Assembly (NCBI GenBank): GCA_013696525.1
Contig: JACCYK010000122.1
Span: 1-8,033 of the forward strand
Direction of reading: 5' to 3'
Source of the DNA: Chloroflexia bacterium
GTDB taxonomy: Bacteria; Chloroflexota; Chloroflexia; Thermomicrobiales; UBA6265
Length of the DNA stretch: 8,033 nucleotides
In this document: positions 1-4,448 of the stretch, piece after piece
Position numbering within the stretch: position 1 is the first letter of the stretch
Layout of the letters: each line of letters opens with the position of its first letter
Notes under the pieces: model-generated
What the model saw: only the letters and a program-made list of their open reading frames with translations
Database searches by the model: none
What the model was told of the DNA's origin: nothing
Position numbers and translations under genes: made by a program

Positions 1-21
1 ACGTTGGCGGCGCCGGTTCGA

Positions 22-591
22 TCAATTCGCTATGACCGCGACCCCATTCGCGGCGACGACCTGCTCGGTGACTCGTTCAATCCGGCCCGATCCCTTTGTC
101 GAAACGCTCGTGCCGCCCCGCATCATCGCCACCGGCCCGGTCCGTACCAGCTCGCGAATCCCGAAGCCGCGCAGCATCGTCAGCAGCCCGTCGATGCGCT
201 CTTCAGGTCCGGTGGCTTCAATGAGCAGCGTCGACGGTGTGGCATCGACCACGCGAGCATCGAAAATTTGAGCGATTTGCAAGATCTCCGACCGCGTCTG
301 AGCCTTCGTCGCCACTTTCACCAGGGCCAGCTCATGGGCGATGACGCTGAGATCGGTGACGTCGGTGACTTTCAACACCTCCATCAGCTTGTAGAGCTGC
401 TTGCCGGCCTGCTCGACATCGTTTACCTCACCTACCACCACGATGGTCATCCGGGAAACCCCCGGCTGCTCGGAGTGGCCGACCGTGATCGACTCGATGT
501 TGAACGATCGCCGTCGCATCAGTGAAGCGACTCGATTCAAGATGCCGGGGTGGTTCTCCACCTGGACAACGAGCGTGTGGCGCTTTTTCAT
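22..591 (-). CDS. ilvN: Acetolactate synthase small (regulatory) subunit
   Basis: Regulatory subunit of acetohydroxyacid synthase. In this family it binds the catalytic subunit, raises its activity and confers feedback inhibition by branched-chain amino acids. The 189-residue product opens with an ACT domain (about residues 5-80): TLVVQVENHPGILNRV carries the conserved NHPG-x-L-x-R effector loop, followed by FNIESITVGHSEQPGVSRMTIVV. A second ACT-like domain, typical of IlvN/IlvH (ALVKV, IFDARVVD, TLLIEATG), runs to about residue 155. Residues from about 158 (RGGTSVSTKG to the end) form a tail beyond the usual 160-170 residue family length. I chose the ATG at 591 because a perfect AGGAGG lies 6 nt upstream; the open frame extends 11 codons further without a ribosome site. 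It lies 38 nt downstream of the ilvB stop, so the two are probably cotranscribed from the attenuated ilv promoter. The stop is TGA. Confidence 0.96.
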   Translation of the reverse strand: MKKRHTLVVQVENHPGILNRVASLMRRRSFNIESITVGHSEQPGVSRMTIVVVGEVNDVEQAGKQLYKLMEVLKVTDVTDLSVIAHELALVKVATKAQTRSEILQIAQIFDARVVDATPSTLLIEATGPEERIDGLLTMLRGFGIRELVRTGPVAMMRGGTSVSTKGSGRIERVTEQVVAANGVAVIAN

Positions 592-597
592 GTGGTG

Positions 598-603
598 CCT
601 CCT
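598..603 (-). promoter_or_regulatory. Ribosome binding site that sets the ilvN start
   Basis: On the minus strand AGGAGG sits 6 nt before the ATG at 591. It decides between this start and the longer open frame beginning at 624, which has no such site. It lies in the short ilvB-ilvN gap, so ilvN can be initiated independently of ilvB. Confidence 0.85.
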
Positions 604-629
604 CGCGGCGTCGACCCGCCACACTCAGC

Positions 630-2393
630 CTAGTCGAGCTCCGCGAACCGGGCCTCGTGCATCATCTCCGAATTCGAGGCGCCCGGCGGCACGATCGGCC
701 AGACGTTCGCCTCCGGTTCAATCACAAAGTCGATCAGCACGGGACCGTCGATCGATCGCGCCCGGGCGATCGCCGGCTCAATCTCTTCGTGCGATCGCAC
801 CGTGATCCCGGTCATGCCATAGGCGTCGGCGAGCTTTGCCAGATCGGGACCGGTGATCCGAACTTCCGAGTAGTTTTTCGCGTGAAAGAGGTCTTGCCAC
901 TGGCGAACCATTCCCAGGTAGCCGTTATTGATGCAGGCGATGTTGATGTTCAAGCGCTCCTGAACCATCGTCGCCAACTCCGGCAGCGACATCTGAATGC
1001 CGCCGTCGCCGACCACGGTCCAAACCTCGAGGTCGGGCCGGCCGATCTTGGCGCCAATCGCCGATGGCAGACCAAACCCCATGGTGCCCAGCCCGCCAGA
1101 CGTCACCCACCGGTCGGGATGATTGAACCCGAAGTGCTGGGCCGTCCACATTTGATGCTGACCCACGTCCGTGGTGACGATCGCTTCGCCGTTGGTCGCC
1201 GCGGCAATCGCCTTCACAATGGTGTACGGCTCCGGTGTTTCGGGACGATCGGCCAAGGCAGCTTCCAGACCACGGTTGCGCCGGGAGTCGATCCAGCCCA
1301 GCCACTGCCCATGTCGCCGTTCGTGGACCTCCGAGATCAGCGCTTTCAAGACCTCGCGGGCGTCCCCAACCACCGGTACATCGGCCGGGACGTTTTTCCC
1401 AATCTCCGCCGGATCAATGTCAACGTGAATCACTTTGGCGTTGGGAGCGAAGTCGCTCACCCGGCCCGTGGCCCGGTCGTCAAATCGGGCACCGATGTTG
1501 ACCAGGACGTCGGCTTGGTCGAGCGCGTCGTTGACGTGCTTGTGTCCGTGCATGCCCATCAAGCCCAGCGACATCGGATCCGACTCAGGGAACGTGCCCA
1601 GCCCATGCAGGGTAAAGATCACGGGGATCCCGGTGCGGTCGACAAAGGCGGCGAATTCCTCCGTGGCGCCGCTGATCAGGATCCCGTGCCCGGCCATGAT
1701 CAGCGGCTTCTCGGCCCGGTTGATGAGATCGGCCGCCAGCCTGACCTGGCGCAGGTTCGGGACCGAGGTCGGTTGATAACCGCGCCGGCCGGCGACCTGG
1801 GGATAGGAATAGACGGCCTTTTGGAGGAAGACACTCTTGGGAATATCAACCAGCACCGGGCCCGGCCGGCCTGACGTGGCCAAGTAGAAGGCCTCTTTGA
1901 GGGTCGGCGCAATGTCGGCCGCGCTTTGGACGAGATAGTTGTGCTTCGTCACCGGCAAGGTGATGCCGGTGATGTCAACCTCCTGGAAGGCATCGCGGCC
2001 GATCATCGGTTGCACCACTTGGCCGGTGATCGCCACCAGCGGCACCGAGTCGAGCATCGCGTCGGCCAAGCCCGTCACCAGATTCGTGGCGCCGGGACCA
2101 GACGTCGCCATGCAGACCCCGGGCTTGCCGGTGACGCGGGCATAGCCGATCGCCGCCAGCGCCGCCCATTGCTCAAACCGCACCAGGACGTGGTGAAAGC
2201 CGGAGCGAGGGAGCGCATCGTAGAGGGGAATCACGGCCCCGCCGGGATAGCCGAACACGGTGGTCACCCCTTCGTCGTCGAGACTCCGACAAGTGATCTC
2301 GGCCCCGGTGAGAAGCTCGGGCTGAGCTATCGCCCGCCCCGGTCGATCGCTGCCGGTCGTTGCTATCGGGCGTCGCGTCTCGGTTGCGGCCAT
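630..2393 (-). CDS. ilvB: Acetolactate synthase large (catalytic) subunit
   Basis: Thiamine-diphosphate (ThDP) enzyme that condenses two pyruvates to 2-acetolactate, or pyruvate with 2-oxobutyrate, at the head of valine/leucine/isoleucine synthesis. The 587 residues are normal for the family. Three domains are visible. The N-terminal ThDP pyrimidine-binding domain (about 27-190) has GYPGGAVIPLYDAL, the catalytic Glu in FEQ (E74), TSGPGATNLVTGLADA and RDAFQEVDI. The central domain (about 212-350) has GHGI, GMHG and GARFDDRATG. The C-terminal ThDP/Mg domain (about 395-560) has SGGLGTMGFGLPSAIGA, GDGGIQM (462-468), INNGYLGMVRQWQ and FHAKNYSE. The block around E74 reads RFEQWAALAAIGYAR, whereas most homologues have RHEQGAxHAADGYAR, an unusual set of changes beside the active site. 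The ATG at 2393 follows an AGGGGGA site by 7 nt. Transcription comes from the promoter near 2735 through a leader-peptide attenuator. The stop is TAG. Confidence 0.97.
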   Translation of the reverse strand: MAATETRRPIATTGSDRPGRAIAQPELLTGAEITCRSLDDEGVTTVFGYPGGAVIPLYDALPRSGFHHVLVRFEQWAALAAIGYARVTGKPGVCMATSGPGATNLVTGLADAMLDSVPLVAITGQVVQPMIGRDAFQEVDITGITLPVTKHNYLVQSAADIAPTLKEAFYLATSGRPGPVLVDIPKSVFLQKAVYSYPQVAGRRGYQPTSVPNLRQVRLAADLINRAEKPLIMAGHGILISGATEEFAAFVDRTGIPVIFTLHGLGTFPESDPMSLGLMGMHGHKHVNDALDQADVLVNIGARFDDRATGRVSDFAPNAKVIHVDIDPAEIGKNVPADVPVVGDAREVLKALISEVHERRHGQWLGWIDSRRNRGLEAALADRPETPEPYTIVKAIAAATNGEAIVTTDVGQHQMWTAQHFGFNHPDRWVTSGGLGTMGFGLPSAIGAKIGRPDLEVWTVVGDGGIQMSLPELATMVQERLNINIACINNGYLGMVRQWQDLFHAKNYSEVRITGPDLAKLADAYGMTGITVRSHEEIEPAIARARSIDGPVLIDFVIEPEANVWPIVPPGASNSEMMHEARFAELD

Positions 2394-2477
2394 TCGCTTC
2401 TCCCCCTGTGCCCATTTGGATCTTCCGGCGGCTGGGTAATTCCCGTGTCTCGTGGTCCGATGCGACTCGCGTGCATC

Positions 2478-2503
2478 AAAAAAGCCTCCCGATTCTGGGA
2501 GGC
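2478..2503 (-). terminator. Attenuator terminator in the ilvBN leader
   Basis: Read on the minus strand: GCCTCCC (2503-2497), six-base loop AGAATC, GGGAGGC (2490-2484), then six T (2483-2478). The stem is a perfect 7 bp, nearly all G/C, directly followed by the U-tract, the standard form of an intrinsic terminator. It stands downstream of the ilv promoter and 84 nt before the ilvB start, so it would stop transcription before the structural genes. Its 5' arm can instead pair with an identical upstream copy of its 3' arm (GGGAGGC at 2569-2563), which makes it conditional. Confidence 0.9.
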
Positions 2504-2596
2504 CGTCTCAACCGTGTCTGGTCGAATCTTCAGTTTGTGCTCGCGCACCGTTGTTCAGCTCAGCCTCCCCGGCGTCGTACGCTCCCCTCCGGGAGC
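2484..2596 (-). promoter_or_regulatory. Alternative pairing region of the ilv attenuator
   Basis: Four segments on the minus strand form competing hairpins. Segment A is GCTCCC (2596-2591), with its partner GGGAGC (2586-2581) across a GGAG loop. Segment B is GGGGAGGC (2570-2563). Segment C is GCCTCCC (2503-2497). Segment D is GGGAGGC (2490-2484) plus the T-tract. C pairs with D as terminator, or with B as antiterminator (7 bp plus a U-G pair). The CTCCC of A can also pair with B. The Leu/Ile/Val codon run ends on A, and the leader stop codon lies beside B. Inferred logic: a ribosome stalled on uncharged tRNA keeps A from competing for B and so favours B:C readthrough, whereas a ribosome reaching the stop covers B and lets C:D terminate. 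Confidence 0.72.
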
Positions 2597-2712
2597 TCAA
2601 TAAGTACGAGCTCTACAATCGTAATCAGGTGGGAAGCGGCGGGCTGAACGTTCATCGCGCTGATGTTGCCCCAGTGCCAATTGTCGACGCTGATTCCTAA
2701 TCCACGATTCAT
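2560..2712 (-). CDS. ilvBN leader peptide (attenuation ORF)
   Basis: Short ORF of 50 codons with a TGA stop, located between the ilv promoter and the attenuator terminator. Its middle encodes LITIVELVLIEL (codons at 2628-2593): 9 of 12 codons are for Leu, Ile or Val, and many end in A or T (ATT three times, GTA twice, CTT), although the neighbouring genes favour C/G-ending codons. This is the hallmark of a ribosome-mediated attenuation leader that senses charged branched-chain tRNAs. The rest of the peptide (a start with MNRGLGISVDNWHWG and an Arg/Gly-rich end) resembles no protein I know and probably has no function of its own. The start is uncertain. The ATG at 2712 falls at or 1 nt from the predicted transcription start, so it would be leaderless. 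An internal ATG at 2655 would give 31 residues but lacks a clear ribosome site. The peptide stop lies 56 nt before the terminator stem. Confidence 0.78.
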   Translation of the reverse strand: MNRGLGISVDNWHWGNISAMNVQPAASHLITIVELVLIELPEGSVRRRGG

Positions 2713-2714
2713 CC

Positions 2715-2742
2715 ATTCCATAGTACGGAAGCAGTATGGAAT
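2715..2742. promoter_or_regulatory. Palindromic operator candidate over the ilv promoter
   Basis: Inverted repeat with perfect 8-bp arms ATTCCATA (2715-2722) and TATGGAAT (2735-2742). Two further symmetric matches lie inward, giving 10 of 12 symmetric positions per half. It spans the spacer and covers the -10 element, so a bound dimeric regulator would block RNA polymerase or change promoter geometry. The arms are A/T-rich in a G/C-rich region, which argues against chance. The regulator is not identifiable from the window. Confidence 0.55.
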
Positions 2743-2749
2743 CTGTCAA
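2720..2749 (-). promoter_or_regulatory. ilvBN promoter
   Basis: Sigma70-type promoter on the minus strand: -35 TTGACA (2749-2744, perfect consensus), an 18-bp spacer, -10 TACTAT (2725-2720). The predicted start of transcription is at about 2713-2712. This places the whole leader peptide ORF and the terminator inside the transcript. A long palindrome occupies the spacer and -10. Confidence 0.72.
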
Positions 2750-2816
2750 CCCATCCCGCCGCAATTTTCAAACCGAGGCGGCGTCATGTCATCGACGAGG
2801 AGGTTCGTGAGACGGC

Positions 2817-3386
2817 TTACTCCTCCGCATCCTGATCCTCGGGAGCGTCCGACAGCGCGGTTGGATAGTGCCCGTTCTGCTGCGGGCAGACATGGTTACC
2901 AGGTCCCATCGGCGCCCCACACATCGTGCACCGCGGCCGGCCGGCGGCCACGACCGCCGCCGCGTCGGCGCTGACCTCCCGCGCCTGCTCGCGCGTGATC
3001 CGGCACGCGAACGAAGCCGGCACCGCCTCAAGCGGGATGTCGCCCGACTCCGGCTCATCATTGATGTCATGGGCGACGATGACCAACGTGTCGGTGCCTT
3101 CGTCATAGCCCAGCTCCATCCGGCCAGCCCGGAACTGGCGTCGCGTGCCGAGGTCGAACTCAACCGGCACCGCCGTTGGCCCGAGCTCCGGTCCCGAATC
3201 GGGGAGCTGCTCGAGCATCTGCTCCAACGCCAAGCCGAGCGCCTGGAGCTGCTGCTTCTCCATCCAGACAATGTAAGTATGGCCGGTCAGGATGGCGAGG
3301 AGCCGAAAGCGTCGCTGTCCCGGCTCACCAATCGCCTCGACCCGCAGACGCTGGGCCTCCAGGTCGGAATTTGCCCCAAACTTCAA
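2817..3386 (-). CDS. DUF3090 family protein (function unknown)
   Basis: I recognise this as the DUF3090/TIGR03847 family, known mainly from Actinobacteria and Chloroflexota and without an established function. The 189 residues match the family size. The N-terminal part has the family pattern RVEAIGEPGQRRFRLLAI (about 14-32) and WMEKQQLQALGLALEQML (41-58). The middle has the acidic EFDLG...FRAGRMELGYDEGTDTLVIVAHD block. The C-terminus carries a probable metal site, CTMCG...HVCPQQNGH (C153, C156, H165, C167), the family signature. An acidic tail (SDAPEDQDAEE) follows. No signal peptide or membrane segment is visible, so it is probably cytoplasmic. The start is TTG at 3386, supported by AAGGA 9 nt upstream; no ATG fits better. 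In Actinobacteria the family is often found with a histidine-phosphatase-like gene and a kinase-like gene; neither is in this window. It is followed by the independently promoted ilv operon. Confidence 0.88.
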   Translation of the reverse strand: MKFGANSDLEAQRLRVEAIGEPGQRRFRLLAILTGHTYIVWMEKQQLQALGLALEQMLEQLPDSGPELGPTAVPVEFDLGTRRQFRAGRMELGYDEGTDTLVIVAHDINDEPESGDIPLEAVPASFACRITREQAREVSADAAAVVAAGRPRCTMCGAPMGPGNHVCPQQNGHYPTALSDAPEDQDAEE

Positions 3387-3482
3387 CGATGTTGTTCCTT
3401 AACGCGAACCGATCGACACTTGACCATCAGGCCGCGACCAATCGGTTCCGCTGACCAGCTACCCGATGGTCTGACTCGCGGT

Positions 3483-3491
3483 AGGATAGCA
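3483..3491 (-). promoter_or_regulatory. Possible extended -10 promoter for the DUF3090 gene
   Basis: On the minus strand TGC precedes TATCCT (3488-3483), an extended -10 form. I find no convincing -35. It would give a 5' leader of about 90 nt before the TTG start. The evidence is weak. Confidence 0.3.
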
Positions 3492-3567
3492 TGACCGCCC
3501 GGTTTTGCTCCGCCAGATCTCCTCGCCGATACCAAGGGAATCTCATTCGGTTCAGTCTGGATTTCGA

Positions 3568-3597
3568 TTGCCGCGCATCGCGATCGGTCTCTATACT
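3568..3597 (+). promoter_or_regulatory. Promoter of the HD hydrolase-SEDS operon
   Basis: -35-like TTGCCG (3568-3573), an 18-bp spacer, -10 TATACT (3592-3597). Transcription would begin near 3604, about 28 nt before the ATG at 3632, leaving just enough room for the ribosome site. The same CTATACTC -10 context occurs before dnaX. Confidence 0.6.
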
Positions 3598-3610
3598 CAA
3601 TCGATGCGCG
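3572..3610. repeat. Inverted repeat flanking the HD operon -10 box
   Basis: Perfect 9-bp arms CGCGCATCG (3572-3580) and CGATGCGCG (3602-3610), separated by 21 bp that contain the -10 box. The arm centres are 30 bp apart, close to three helical turns. Possible operator half-sites, or a stem in non-template DNA; the G/C-rich composition makes chance possible. Confidence 0.4.
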
Positions 3611-3615
3611 CCAGC

Positions 3616-3623
3616 GAGGAGGT
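3616..3623 (+). promoter_or_regulatory. Ribosome binding site that sets the HD gene start
   Basis: GAGGAGGT, near-perfect complement to the 16S rRNA 3' end, sits 8 nt before the ATG at 3632. It rules out the 47-codon longer open frame from 3491, which starts upstream of the promoter. Confidence 0.88.
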
Positions 3624-3631
3624 ACAACTCG

Positions 3632-4447
3632 ATGCCCGACAGCACAACGAACGCCGCGGAGGAACTGGCCACGGAGGTGGGGCTCACGGCGACGCTCGAT
3701 TCGCTCGGGTCGACGCCGCGATACGGCAAGACGGACGTGGATCCGGAAGCGGCCTCGGCGGCGGCGGCGACCGAGCCGTCGCTCATGCTGGACACGATTC
3801 GCGCGGATCCCGAAGTCCAATCGCTCATTAGTCAAGCCAACATAAATCTCGGGGTTCTCGGATTTACCGAGCATGGTTTCCGCCATGTCGGACTCGTGGC
3901 GAACATCGCCCGTAACGTGTTGCGCCTTCTCGCCTACGACGAGCGTCAGCAAGAGCTGGCCGCGATCGCCGGGTATCTTCACGATATCGGTAACGTCGTT
4001 AGCCGGCATGGTCATGCCACGACGAGCGCCATGCTCGCGCATTCGATCCTGGTTCGGCTTCACATGCCATGGGCCGACATCGCGGTCGTCCTCGGCGCCC
4101 TTGGCTCACACGGCGACGATCACGGCCGGCTCGGCGAGGCGGTGAACCCGGTTTCGGCGGCGGTCATTTTGGCCGATAAGTCCGACGTGCATCGGTCGCG
4201 GGTGCGCAATACCGACCGCGCCACGTTCGATCAGCATGATCGGGTGAACTATGCCGCGACATCGTCGTTCCTCCGCGTCGACGCCGGCGCCAAGACCATC
4301 ACGCTGGAACTGACGATTGACACGGAGATCGCGCCAGTGATGCACTATTTCGAAATCTTCTTGCCTCGCATGCTGATGAGCCGCCACGCTGCCGAGCTGC
4401 TTGACTGCGAGTTTCACATCGTGATGAACGAGGTGGTGGTCCTCTGA
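3632..4447 (+). CDS. HD-domain metal-dependent phosphohydrolase
   Basis: Member of the HD superfamily of metal-dependent phosphohydrolases, 271 residues and probably cytoplasmic. Visible metal-site residues: EHGFRH (H81, H85), the defining LHDIGN (H117, D118), HGH (126-128), SHGDDHG (H160, H164) and ADKSDVHRSRVRN (D182, D185). The C-terminal part, FLRVDAGAKTITLELTIDTEIAPVMHYFEIFLPRM, is characteristic of a conserved HD family that I know from Clostridia and Chloroflexota and whose substrate is not established. The first ~50 residues are a low-complexity Ala/Thr/Glu-rich extension ahead of the conserved core (core starts near DPEVQSLISQAN). The start is fixed by GAGGAGGT upstream. Its TGA stop ends 1 nt before the ATG of the SEDS gene, so the two are probably translationally coupled; this hints at an envelope-related or signalling role, which is inference only. 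It is not a RelA/SpoT or YqeK-type protein by visible domain make-up. Confidence 0.88.
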   Translation: MPDSTTNAAEELATEVGLTATLDSLGSTPRYGKTDVDPEAASAAAATEPSLMLDTIRADPEVQSLISQANINLGVLGFTEHGFRHVGLVANIARNVLRLLAYDERQQELAAIAGYLHDIGNVVSRHGHATTSAMLAHSILVRLHMPWADIAVVLGALGSHGDDHGRLGEAVNPVSAAVILADKSDVHRSRVRNTDRATFDQHDRVNYAATSSFLRVDAGAKTITLELTIDTEIAPVMHYFEIFLPRMLMSRHAAELLDCEFHIVMNEVVVL

Positions 4448-4448
4448 C

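Noticed and set aside
1..21. Start of a further ilv operon gene such as ilvC after ilvN
   Set aside because: Only 21 bases are available downstream of the ilvN stop and no start or terminator can be supported.
522..1874. Long plus-strand open frame of 450 codons opposite ilvB
   Set aside because: Antisense shadow of ilvB in a G/C-rich genome; Arg/His/Pro-rich product without recognisable domains.
2363..2548. Second short ORF through the terminator into ilvB on the minus strand
   Set aside because: It starts upstream of the terminator, has no ribosome site or codon bias, and overlaps the ilvB start in another frame; it looks like a chance open frame.
2478..2713. T-box riboswitch as the ilv leader control
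   Set aside because: The leader length fits, but I could not find the conserved T-box sequence (AGGGTGGNACCGCG) before the terminator, and the antiterminator is explained by a simple repeat of the terminator arm plus a leader peptide.
2757..2783. Hairpin CGCCGC/GCGGCG after the DUF3090 stop as its terminator
   Set aside because: A 6-bp stem with a 15-base loop and no T-tract; too weak to call a terminator.
3491..3631. N-terminal extension of the HD protein from the ATG at 3491
   Set aside because: The extra 47 residues look non-coding, lie across the predicted promoter, and the start at 3632 has an excellent ribosome site.
3383..4063. Minus-strand open frame opposite the HD gene
   Set aside because: Arg-rich antisense frame over a conserved HD coding region; no family resemblance.
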